Shown piece after piece: positions 26,485 through 34,274 of a DNA stretch of 64,000 nucleotides. Each line of letters starts with the position of its first letter. The first letter of the stretch is position 1. The notes below the pieces were generated by a model, which had not been told where the DNA came from, did no database searches, and was given only the letters and a program-made list of their open reading frames with translations. A program made the translations under genes and the position numbers. The stretch comes from Flavobacteriales bacterium (lineage in GTDB: Bacteria > Bacteroidota > Bacteroidia > Flavobacteriales_F > PHOS-HE28): NCBI GenBank assembly GCA_016717305.1, contig JADKFY010000023.1, positions 6,744 through 70,743 on the forward strand, read 5' to 3'.

Positions 26485-26492
26485 CAAAAATA
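26485..26492 (-). promoter_or_regulatory. Candidate -7 box for darB
   Basis: The minus strand reads TATTTTTG, an exact TAnnTTTG match, about 60 bp before the darB ATG at 26424. At the -33 position the sequence is TTC rather than TTG. If real, darB and the genes after it have their own promoter in addition to any from darA. Confidence 0.42.
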
Positions 26493-26532
26493 CGTGTTCT
26501 AAATTTCTTCTGAAGGTCCAGCTAATACACCT

Positions 26533-27432
26533 TCAGTAGCGCAATAGTTCATCCACCTCGCGTTGGATCGCTTTTCGCTTGATCAAAGAGACCAAGAACG
26601 TGGTTAAGGCAGTGATCGGAGAAAGGATGAAGGCCCCGATCGGCAGGGCCACGGACAAGATGGCAACACGCTTTTGTCTACTGCCTGGATCGCGATCCAC
26701 CTTGGCCAGAATGAAGGAGCGGTATTTCCCGAAAAGCACAAGCGCACGTTTTTCGAGCACCAGCAGCTCGGGTTTGATCTGGGCAGAACCCAGTTCCAGG
26801 ATCTTGGCGTTGAACCAGGCCCAATTCCCGCTGTTCAAGTGGTCCAGGATCGGTCCTGCGAACTTGGCATTGGCAGCGATATCGGCTTCGCGGATCCCCG
26901 CCGGTGGGAACAGGGAAAACGCTTCCTTCTTACCCCAGAACATCCAACGGATGATCGTGACCAGGCTGACCAGGTTGGAGCTGCGGTCCTCGGACACGAT
27001 GTTGCCCACTGGTGTGCCACCGAGGGCAGTGATCATGGCCCGTACCTTCTGCTGGGCATGCACCCACATGTTGCGCACACCGAGCACGGTGAGCACGGGT
27101 GTGTCCCGGAAGAGTGCCGGATCAGCTTGCTTCAAGAATGAATTGAAAGGTATCGAAGGATTGAGGAACCACACGGTGTACCCAAGGATGATGAGGTCAT
27201 ACTTCGCACTTGGTGCTGTGTCCGGTCGCAACGGAACAGGATCACCGTTCACGCTTTCCGGAAAGGCACCGAAGAAGCCCATGCGCGTCCATGGAAAAGG
27301 GTAGGGGGTAACCGGCACGATCGGGAGTTGGTCCACCTGCACACCTGCCGCGATCAATGGGGCACATAAGGCCTCCAGCACCTTGGTGAGTTGGCCGGTT
27401 TGCGAGTAATGGACGACAAGGACTTTCTTCAT
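26533..27432 (-). CDS. darA: Dialkylresorcinol condensing enzyme, flavodoxin-like (DarA type)
   Basis: The 299-residue protein starts MKKVLVVHYSQTGQLTKVL, a flavodoxin-like fold with a phosphate-binding SQTGQ turn. It continues with DLIILGYTVWFLNPSIPF, TVLGVRNMWVHAQQKV and a C-terminal membrane-associated segment (ILSVALPIGAFILSPITALTTFLVSLI). This matches proteins named DarA in Bacteroidota, which aromatise the DarB product to a 2,5-dialkylresorcinol. The start at 27432 is preferred over 27465 because it begins the Rossmann strand. It lies just after the toxin-antitoxin pair and before darB. Its presence identifies the locus. Confidence 0.8.
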   Translation of the reverse strand: MKKVLVVHYSQTGQLTKVLEALCAPLIAAGVQVDQLPIVPVTPYPFPWTRMGFFGAFPESVNGDPVPLRPDTAPSAKYDLIILGYTVWFLNPSIPFNSFLKQADPALFRDTPVLTVLGVRNMWVHAQQKVRAMITALGGTPVGNIVSEDRSSNLVSLVTIIRWMFWGKKEAFSLFPPAGIREADIAANAKFAGPILDHLNSGNWAWFNAKILELGSAQIKPELLVLEKRALVLFGKYRSFILAKVDRDPGSRQKRVAILSVALPIGAFILSPITALTTFLVSLIKRKAIQREVDELLRY

Positions 27433-27476
27433 ACAGTGCGGAAGAGTGTCATGTTGAATGGTCAAGTATCAACGAG

Positions 27477-27830
27477 CTAGCCACCGACCGGGCCTCTGTT
27501 CGTTATAACAAGTAAGGTAGCCTCCTTGTCGCTTACGAATATTCGGATCTGTTCCTTGTTGGTGTCAAGGATCTCCATCCATTCTCTGGTGGTCCGGTTA
27601 CCCAATGCTAAATGGATAACCTTCGGCGGTGCACCATTCAGCGTGCATAATTCAACGAAGTCATCGTCTTGGGTCAAGAGGATGAAAGCACCCTTCTTTG
27701 CCCGCTCCCAGATAGTCGCATCAGGTTCCTCCGAGAGGTCCAATTGTTTTACGTGCTGCGTACCTGGATAGTCCTTTTGGAGACGCACGACCAGCTTGTC
27801 CGAGAGGTTCTCGTCGATCAAGAACTTCAC
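27477..27830 (-). CDS. DUF5615 PIN-like toxin
   Basis: The 117-residue protein starts MKFLIDENLSDKLVVRLQ and has acidic positions typical of PIN-like nucleases: D6/E7, then DATIWERAKKGAFILLTQDDDFVEL (DDD), then HLALGNRTTREWMEIL. This is the DUF5615 toxin of two-gene modules with DUF433 antitoxins. It should be a ribonuclease; no target can be inferred. Its ATG overlaps the antitoxin stop by 4 bp. It lies directly upstream of darA on the same strand (44 bp), so read-through is possible, but the module is most likely independent. Confidence 0.9.
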   Translation of the reverse strand: MKFLIDENLSDKLVVRLQKDYPGTQHVKQLDLSEEPDATIWERAKKGAFILLTQDDDFVELCTLNGAPPKVIHLALGNRTTREWMEILDTNKEQIRIFVSDKEATLLVITNRGPVGG

Positions 27831-28057
27831 GCGGCAGAAGGAATGATCGATGTGAAGCGCTCCCGGTCAGCGGCATAGGCCAAACACGCGCGAATGTCCA
27901 GCTCGGTCAGTTCGTCGAAGTCCTCCAAGACCTGTGGAATGGTCATGCCCGAAGCCAAATAGCCGAGCACGTCACCAACCGTGATGCGCATGTTCCGGAT
28001 GCATGGTTTTCCGCTGCGTTTACCCGGTTCAATAGTTATGATGGAGCGATAGTCCAT
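27827..28057 (-). CDS. DUF433 antitoxin
   Basis: The 76-residue protein starts MDYRSIITIEPGKRSGKPCI and continues RITVGDVLGYLASGMTIPQVLEDFDELTELDIRACLAYAADRE. This is a DUF433 domain with its helix-turn-helix-like core. DUF433 proteins are antitoxins for DUF5615 toxins and usually autoregulate. The start at 28057 is chosen because it is the DUF433 N-terminus; an upstream frame to 28090 adds no family sequence. It is translationally coupled to the toxin (ATGA overlap). Confidence 0.9.
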   Translation of the reverse strand: MDYRSIITIEPGKRSGKPCIRNMRITVGDVLGYLASGMTIPQVLEDFDELTELDIRACLAYAADRERFTSIIPSAA

Positions 28058-28150
28058 GGGTCGAAATGTGTTGACGAAGTTACACAGCAACTCTTACATG
28101 GCCCCACTCCAGGCCGAGACGGACGACTCACTTCCTCACCTTCTTTCGAC

Positions 28151-30568
28151 CTAGAACACCACCCGTACCGACCCCTGCACATTCAACCCCGGAGCACTAA
28201 CGCCCGAAGCGAAGGTGCGGTAGTTGCGGTCCTCGATATTCTCCAAGGCCAGTTGGATGGAGAGGTTCTTGGTGCACGCCACGGCGGCGCGCACGTTCAG
28301 GGTATACCACGGGGGCATGCCATTGGCCGTGGCTTGGGCCAAGTTGTCCTCACCGGAATCGCTGTAGTCGGCAAGGTGCTTCCAACCGTTGTAGAGCACG
28401 TAGAATTCACCACGGAGGCGCTTCACGTTCAACACCAATGCCGTGCGCCCATAGATGGGTGGGATGTGGTCCAAGGGCACCTCGGTGGAGTCGGTGCGCA
28501 CACGGCCGTAAGTGTACGTGAGGCTGCTGGTGAGTGAGAGGTACTTTCCGAAGCGGGCTTTCAAATTTGCGCTGCCGCCGTAGAGGTAGGCCTTGGCTTG
28601 GTTGGTCAATGCGGTAACGCGACTGGGTGTGCCGTCGTAATCGATCGTATCGCGGCCGTTGAAGGTGTAGCTGCCCAGCACCAACGCATTGGTGTACCAC
28701 GTGTGGAAGGCGTTCACTTCAAGGGTGAAGATGGTGCTGATCGTTTTGCTGGCACCGAGTTCGGCATTGAGCGTTCGTTCGGGCTTCAGGTCCGGGTTGG
28801 GCACCACCACCTGACCGGGCGTGCTGTCGAACACCTTGCCCAGGTCGTCCACGTTGGGTGCGCGGAAACCGGTGCTGCCCAGTGCCGTGAAACGCCAATC
28901 GTGTCCGGGTTGGTACACCACGCCGGCGCGCCAGTTGAGTGCATTGTTCTGTTGCTTCACCGTACCGTTGAGGAATTGATGATCGGCATCATCGGCGAAG
29001 GTGGCATTGAGGGCAATGTTGGTGTATCGCAGGCCCTCGCTCAGGACCCAATGCTTGTTCACTTCAACCGTATGTGTGATGAACGCGGCCACGCTGTTCA
29101 TGCTGGAGCCGCCGTTGGGGTAGCGCGTGGTGAGGTAGCTGGTCTCGCCGGTATTGATGTTGGTGCGTTCTGCGCGGGAACCCACCTTGTTCAAGTACCA
29201 CTCCACACCGTAGCGCAGTTCGTGGCGGGACAACCGTTTCTCGAATTCGGCGTTCAGGGCATAGGCATCCACCTGTTCCGTGCGATGTCCGAGGTTGCTG
29301 CTGCCGAAACTGCGGTTATGGCGGCTTTGTTCAATGTGCTGGTAGCTGGGTGTGATGCGTCCTTGATCGAAGATCTTTCGTTTCTCCAGTTCCAGTGAAT
29401 AGGCGGCCAACAGGCGCTTTTGCGGACCATAATACCATTCGGCCTGATCGGGAACGAGATCACCCACCAAACTGTATGTGGCCGTGGCCAACCGATCATA
29501 GCGCGGCACGTCGCTGCTGGTGCTCAGTTGCAAATTGAGTTGATGCACCGTGCGGTTACCCGTGCGCACCCGCAGCTTTTCCAACACGTCCAGTTGCTTG
29601 TAGGCCGTTCCCAACTGCACCAATGGTTCCGGGTTGGGCACCACCACATCTTGTCCGTCCTGCCGTTGCACACTGAACTGGCGAAGCCCGAAACCGCCAG
29701 GCATATTCTCATACACCGCTCCTTGCCGCAGATCGCCGAAATCGCTCGCGGTGATGTTTGTGAAACTGGAAACCCGTCTCCCACTGAGACTGAAATTCAC
29801 GTTGGCTGTTTTCTCCTTGTTGGCCGTGGCGTAGCGGAAGAACGCACCGCCATGCACCACGGTGCCACTATCGCTGAAGGCCGCGCTGCGCGTCATCATG
29901 TGTACCACGCCGCCGAGTGCATCGCTGCCGTAGACCACCGAAGCCGGCCCGCTGACCACCTCGATGCGTTCCAAGGCGTTCTGGTCCATCGTCATGATGT
30001 CCTGCAAGTGCCCGGCCCGGTAGATCGCGTTGTTCATGCGCACGCCATCCACCACCAACAGCACGCGGCTGGCCTCAAAGCCCCGGATCACCGGACTGCC
30101 GCCGCCCGCTTGGCTTTTCTGCACGAAGAGGGCGCCGCTGTTCTGCAACAGATCGGCGGTGCTGCCTTGGTCCATGGTGGAAATGGTGCGGCGCGTGATC
30201 GTGTTGATCTGCTCCGGCACATCACGGCGCGGTTCAGTAAAACGGTTGGCGGCCATCACGAATTCCGGTAGACCCACCACACGCGGGGTAAGGGACAACA
30301 CATTCGAGGCTGTCAGTTGGTCGTAGCTGAAGAACACGGTGCCGTATGCCACATGGCCCACGGCGATCGAGTCGGAACCGGCGAATGCCGCCAATTCCAC
30401 ATGACCTTGCTTATCGGAGAGTTGGCCAATGCCTGCACTACGGAAGAGCACACCCTCGATGGGTTGTAGGGTTTGTTGGTCGCGGACGGTGAGGGTTTGG
30501 GCGTGGAGCAAAGCGCTGCATATCAAAAAGGATAGAAGCAGGATCGACCCGCGATGAACAACAGGCAT
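28151..30568 (-). CDS. TonB-dependent receptor, probably haem or haemoprotein type
   Basis: The 805-residue protein has a signal peptide (MPVVHRGSILLLSFLICSAL) and a carboxypeptidase-like regulatory domain (about 25-95: TLTVRDQQTLQPIEGV). The plug follows (about 120-235: STADLLQNSGALFVQKSQAG, SPVIRGFEASRVLLVVDGVR, RIEVVSGPASVVYGSDALGG), then a beta-barrel ending in Phe (SVRVVF). The barrel contains FRAP (TGFRAPNVDDLG) and VPNPDLKPE, resembling the FRAP/NPNL pair of haem receptors, so a haem or haemoprotein ligand is inferred. It would import its ligand across the outer membrane with TonB energy. No haem-degradation or periplasmic binding gene is adjacent. Confidence 0.88.
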   Translation of the reverse strand: MPVVHRGSILLLSFLICSALLHAQTLTVRDQQTLQPIEGVLFRSAGIGQLSDKQGHVELAAFAGSDSIAVGHVAYGTVFFSYDQLTASNVLSLTPRVVGLPEFVMAANRFTEPRRDVPEQINTITRRTISTMDQGSTADLLQNSGALFVQKSQAGGGSPVIRGFEASRVLLVVDGVRMNNAIYRAGHLQDIMTMDQNALERIEVVSGPASVVYGSDALGGVVHMMTRSAAFSDSGTVVHGGAFFRYATANKEKTANVNFSLSGRRVSSFTNITASDFGDLRQGAVYENMPGGFGLRQFSVQRQDGQDVVVPNPEPLVQLGTAYKQLDVLEKLRVRTGNRTVHQLNLQLSTSSDVPRYDRLATATYSLVGDLVPDQAEWYYGPQKRLLAAYSLELEKRKIFDQGRITPSYQHIEQSRHNRSFGSSNLGHRTEQVDAYALNAEFEKRLSRHELRYGVEWYLNKVGSRAERTNINTGETSYLTTRYPNGGSSMNSVAAFITHTVEVNKHWVLSEGLRYTNIALNATFADDADHQFLNGTVKQQNNALNWRAGVVYQPGHDWRFTALGSTGFRAPNVDDLGKVFDSTPGQVVVPNPDLKPERTLNAELGASKTISTIFTLEVNAFHTWYTNALVLGSYTFNGRDTIDYDGTPSRVTALTNQAKAYLYGGSANLKARFGKYLSLTSSLTYTYGRVRTDSTEVPLDHIPPIYGRTALVLNVKRLRGEFYVLYNGWKHLADYSDSGEDNLAQATANGMPPWYTLNVRAAVACTKNLSIQLALENIEDRNYRTFASGVSAPGLNVQGSVRVVF

Positions 30569-30741
30569 AGCTATGGGACCTCGTGCAAGCCGCATGGATG
30601 CAAATATGTGGAGAACTGATGTAAGCCCTTCAAGAGCATCGGGTGTTTCGACACCTAGCGCCCACCATACACTCGCTACACAATAAAGCGTTGTGCAGGA
30701 CTTGTTGGATAAAGGATCCACGGTAACGCATCCGTGCCATC

Positions 30742-31623
30742 TTACTCACGTTGTACTACCAAACGCACCACCTGCTGTCCGCTGGCAGTGCCAATAACAG
30801 CCGTATAAAGACCAGTGGGTTGCGCACTAAGATCGATCACAGGTCCATTACCGTTGCTGATGAATTGGCCTTGGGCATTGAAGACCGTGAAGTGCTGTTT
30901 GAGGCCATTGGAGAGTGTGAATAGGCCGTTGGATGGGTTGGGTGTAAGTTTAATAGCACCATTACTTGATGGTCCATGAGACATAATGTCATCGATAATG
31001 TATGGACAAACCTCAACTCCAATTGGCCCTGGAAGCCAATCATCACCGACCATTACTGTATCGCCTACTGTACAAACCCCAGGGTTACCGGTCAATTCAA
31101 GCATTGGGCCATAGCTCACCCCCATACCCTCCTGCCAGAATAAGAATGAAGAGGGCAGATCAGAGATGACAAAGTTCACATAATGCCTATGCACTGTTAC
31201 GTTCGCATTGGTAAGTGTGACTACTGAATGGACCACCATATCAGCAAAGAAATATTCAACACCGGACTGATGCGTAAAACTCCATAACACGTCATACACA
31301 GTATCTCCAGCCTGAGCAGAAATATCACCAGTGAGGTATTCAGTCGCAGAATCCGGTAAATATGCATAGCCTTTACCACTGGGGTCAGACCGGACATAAT
31401 ACGCTCTCGCGAACTCATAATCGCGGTATTCCTCGATCTTCTTATACACCACTTGGTTTATGAGCGTGTCCGGTGTTGCCCCCATTTGGTAGCGGACATC
31501 GTAACCCGGCGGTGCACCATCATCATCCCGACCAGTCCAACATGCATTGGCTGAAGGGTAGAACTGGGCCGTGGCCGAATGACCGGTAGCCAGAATGAGC
31601 ACGCATATAAAGTTGAAGCGCAT
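30742..31623 (-). CDS. T9SS-sorted secreted protein, paralogue A of a small array
   Basis: The 293-residue protein has a signal peptide (MRFNFICVLILATGHSATAQ) and a mature start FYPSANACW. A central region is shared with the gene at 32076 (for example DPDTLISGLVYQRV there and TPDTLINQVVYKKI here, GKGYAYLPDSATEYLTGD, WQEGMGVSYGPML). The C-terminal T9SS type A sorting domain is about 225-293: LTPNPSNGLFTLSNG, QPTGLYTAVIGTASGQQVVRLVVQ. The sorting domain directs export through the type IX system and cell-surface or extracellular release. Function of the central domain is unknown. Confidence 0.85.
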   Translation of the reverse strand: MRFNFICVLILATGHSATAQFYPSANACWTGRDDDGAPPGYDVRYQMGATPDTLINQVVYKKIEEYRDYEFARAYYVRSDPSGKGYAYLPDSATEYLTGDISAQAGDTVYDVLWSFTHQSGVEYFFADMVVHSVVTLTNANVTVHRHYVNFVISDLPSSFLFWQEGMGVSYGPMLELTGNPGVCTVGDTVMVGDDWLPGPIGVEVCPYIIDDIMSHGPSSNGAIKLTPNPSNGLFTLSNGLKQHFTVFNAQGQFISNGNGPVIDLSAQPTGLYTAVIGTASGQQVVRLVVQRE

Positions 31624-31630
31624 GCCTTAA

Positions 31631-32079
31631 TTATTGAATGACCACCCGCTCAACGAAGCTGGCAGCCGGTGTGACAACAACCACAGAATAGAGACCGTTG
31701 AGCACTGAAACATCAAGTACCTTCAATGGCCCTTGCATGCGGCTGGTAAGTACTTGCCTGCCAGTGGTGTCGAAAAAGCGGAGCTGCGCCGTGGTTTCGG
31801 CACCCAAGCTTGGGCAAAGAACAGAAAGGATATCACTTGCAGGATTTGGGAATAACCTAAGCGAATGGTCCGTGCTGATAATCGGAACTTCGTCATTCTC
31901 AGCACCGTCGGTGGCACCCCTGTTCTTGGGAACAAAGCTATTGCCGGGTATATCGCATCGGTGGATGAAGGCATGGAAACGGGAACCGCTGTTCGCGTCC
32001 GGGTAGAATTGAGCACTGCACTGCAACGTGCTAAGCGACGCTGCAATTGCGATGTTGAGGTATTGGAATAACCCCTCAT
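31631..32079 (-). pseudogene. Decayed T9SS-sorted paralogue B (N-terminal frameshift, core deleted)
   Basis: The mature start AQFYPDANSGS resembles the FYPSANA and FYPSLNA starts of the two neighbours. Only about 30 residues later the sequence is already at the sorting domain (LRLFPNPASDILSVLC ... LNGLYSVVVVTPAASFVERVVIQ). The roughly 170-residue central domain is missing. The signal peptide (QYLNIAIAASLSTLQCSAQF) is in a frame with no ATG; the ATG at 32079 is one base out of frame with it. A deletion plus a start frameshift is the simplest reading. The remaining open frame could still make a small product from a TTG at 32026. Confidence 0.75.
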
Positions 32080-33047
32080 CGCTCCACTGCTAAACGCACT
32101 GCCTGCCTACCTGCGCTGCTTTGAATTAACGCCGTGTACAGCCCCGGTGCATGCCCGCTCAGGTCTATCTCTTGCCCTCTGGTGCGCAGTACTTGGCGGC
32201 CTTGGGGGTCGAAAACCAACACGTCCTTAGTTCCTGCCATACCCCAGAGCCGGAAAAGACCAGAAGAGGGATTCGGATAGGCACTCGTGCCGCTTGCGGC
32301 GTTGCACTCGGCATTCGTTATACCAACGTTCAACGGACTACAACATGCTTGGCCGCCGGGTAGTACACCCCATGGTTCAGGTGTGGGTGTTTCGAAATGG
32401 TTGAAGACCACGCTATCACTCACTACTGCACAGGATAGGCCATAGTAACCTCCAAGCGCGAGTTCCATCCTTAAGATCAGGCCGTGAGATGACCCCATGC
32501 CCTCTTGCCAATAGAAACGCCAAGCAAAGAAATTGTAAGGCGAAGAATCGTCCAGATTCCAAAACGTAACCTCGTGAACATAGTGGCGAGTTACCGTAAC
32601 CCCGAGGTTCGTCACGCTGACAATGGAGTCCACAACGATATCTAACAGCCATGTTTCCGACCAGTCTGAACCAAATGGACCTCCAATAAGCACATCTCGC
32701 AATGTGTCTCCGGGCTGGGCGCCAACATCACCAACGAGAAACTCTGTTGATGAGTCTGGTGGAATGATGTATCCCTTGCCTTCCAGCGTGGACCGAATGT
32801 GCAACGTGCTTTGGAATACCTCCGGAGGATTCGGGGGGTACTCCCAAACTTGTATTTCCCGCACACGCTGATACACCAAGCCGCTGATCAGCGTGTCCGG
32901 ATCATCAGCAAGGTGATAGTAGTACTCTGCGAATTGATCGCTTGCGCACCAAGAAGCATTCAACGACGGATAGAATTGTGTATAGCCGATCAAAGGTGCC
33001 AAAGACAGCACGAAGGGCATGAGTTGTAAGCGAAGTTTCGTGATCAT
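32076..33047 (-). CDS. T9SS-sorted secreted protein, paralogue C
   Basis: The 323-residue protein has a signal peptide (LRLQLMPFVLSLAPLIGYTQ), a mature start FYPSLNASW, a central domain homologous to paralogue A (LADDPDTLISGLVYQRV, EGKGYIIPPDSSTEFLVGD, WQEGMGSSHGLIL) and a T9SS sorting domain (about 255-323: YPNPSSGLFRLWGM, APGLYTALIQSSAGRQAVRLAVE). Its stop overlaps the ATG of the frameshifted paralogue B, and its ATG overlaps the stop of remnant D, which preserves the operon-style spacing of the array. Function is unknown. Confidence 0.85.
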   Translation of the reverse strand: MITKLRLQLMPFVLSLAPLIGYTQFYPSLNASWCASDQFAEYYYHLADDPDTLISGLVYQRVREIQVWEYPPNPPEVFQSTLHIRSTLEGKGYIIPPDSSTEFLVGDVGAQPGDTLRDVLIGGPFGSDWSETWLLDIVVDSIVSVTNLGVTVTRHYVHEVTFWNLDDSSPYNFFAWRFYWQEGMGSSHGLILRMELALGGYYGLSCAVVSDSVVFNHFETPTPEPWGVLPGGQACCSPLNVGITNAECNAASGTSAYPNPSSGLFRLWGMAGTKDVLVFDPQGRQVLRTRGQEIDLSGHAPGLYTALIQSSAGRQAVRLAVER

Positions 33048-33255
33048 TGTTCAATTGTCACTTTTCCGGAGTAGATCGCATCGCCTTCACGTATTACAAC
33101 ATTGTACAACCCGCTCAGGTGCGAAACATCGAGCTTTAAGCCACCGCAGGGCCTCCTTCTTAGGGACCATGAGGCCACGAAATTCAAATCACAGCCCTCG
33201 TCCATTGAGATCGAAGCTACGCAACGGATTAGCAGGGGAAAGTTCTTGGGAAAGT
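33044..33255 (-). pseudogene. Remnant of a T9SS sorting domain (paralogue D)
   Basis: On the minus strand one frame reads SQELSPANPLRSFDLNGRGL then stop, which looks like the middle of a sorting domain. In another frame the end reads LDVSHLSGLYNVVIREGD followed by AIYSGKVTIEQ and the stop at 33044. Together they resemble the sorting domains of the neighbours with a frameshift between about 33120 and 33195. No signal peptide or central domain remains upstream. The stop overlaps the ATG of paralogue C by 4 bp. This explains the otherwise non-coding gap 33048-33359. Confidence 0.65.
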
Positions 33256-33359
33256 CATGTAGCCATCACTTCTTATTCAAACCCTCAAAGGATTTGGTCT
33301 TGTCCCGTCGATAAGATCAGTTTCCTAAGTGCTGGCCACAGCTACACAAATCGCGTCAC

Positions 33360-34091
33360 TTAGAAATTCGGCTTCAGCATGTACTTGCTGTAGAAGCTGT
33401 TGATCGCATTCACGGCTTCTTCTGGTTTGTCCACGATGCTGAAGAGCTCGAGATCGGCGGGGTTGATGTTCTTGTGCTGCTCGCCCATGGTGGTCTTGAT
33501 CCAATCGTAGAGGCCCTGCCAGTATTTCTTGCCGACGAGGATGATGGGGAAACGACCGATCTTTTGGGTCTGGATCAGGGTGAGGGCTTCGAACATTTCA
33601 TCGAGCGTTCCGAAGCCCCCGGGCAGCACGATGAAGCCTTGGCTGTACTTGATGAACATGACCTTGCGCACGAAGAAGTAATCGAAGTTGATGCTCTTCT
33701 CCTTGTCGATGAAGGGATTCGGTTCTTGTTCGAAGGGTAGGTCGATGTTGAGGCCCACGCTGGTGCCACCGCCGCGTTGCGCGCCCTTGTTTGCCGCTTC
33801 CATGATGCCGGGTCCACCGCCGGTTATCACTCCATAGCCGTTGCCGGTGAGTTGGAAGGCGATCTCTTCCGCCAGAATATAGGCCGGGTGGTCGGCTGCG
33901 GTGCGGGCGCTACCGAACACGCTGACGCAAGGGCGGATCCGTTGCATGGCCTCGAAGCCCTCGACGAATTCGCTCATGATCTTGAACATCATCCAACTGT
34001 CGTTGGCTTTCACTTCGCTCCAGCCTTTGCGTTTGAATGCTTTCTTGATGCGACGTTCGCTTTCGGTGAGTGCTTTGGGTTTCTTGGCCAT
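33360..34091 (-). CDS. TIGR00730-type Rossmann-fold protein (LOG / lysine decarboxylase-like)
   Basis: The 243-residue protein has the diagnostic PGGFGTLDEMFE motif and the VFGSARTAADHPAY and GVITGGGPGIMEAANKGA segments of the LOG family. LOG enzymes release free bases from nucleoside monophosphates (cytokinin-type phosphoribohydrolase); many bacterial members are uncharacterised despite the 'lysine decarboxylase' label. The start at 34091 (MAKKPKALTE) is preferred over 34118. A basic N-terminal extension of about 60 residues precedes the Rossmann core. Confidence 0.9.
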   Translation of the reverse strand: MAKKPKALTESERRIKKAFKRKGWSEVKANDSWMMFKIMSEFVEGFEAMQRIRPCVSVFGSARTAADHPAYILAEEIAFQLTGNGYGVITGGGPGIMEAANKGAQRGGGTSVGLNIDLPFEQEPNPFIDKEKSINFDYFFVRKVMFIKYSQGFIVLPGGFGTLDEMFEALTLIQTQKIGRFPIILVGKKYWQGLYDWIKTTMGEQHKNINPADLELFSIVDKPEEAVNAINSFYSKYMLKPNF

Positions 34092-34274
34092 GGGATATGC
34101 GGAAAAAGGCTCGATCACGCCTGAAAGAACAAGGTTAGGGGTGGATAGGCTGTGATTTTACCTCGATCGAATGATCTTCGAAGATGGAACGTGCAGCGAC
34201 TGTGTCCAAACTATGGGAGGAACATGCTATGCCACGCGCCAAAAGAGAAATCGACTACCGACGGACAATTCGGT

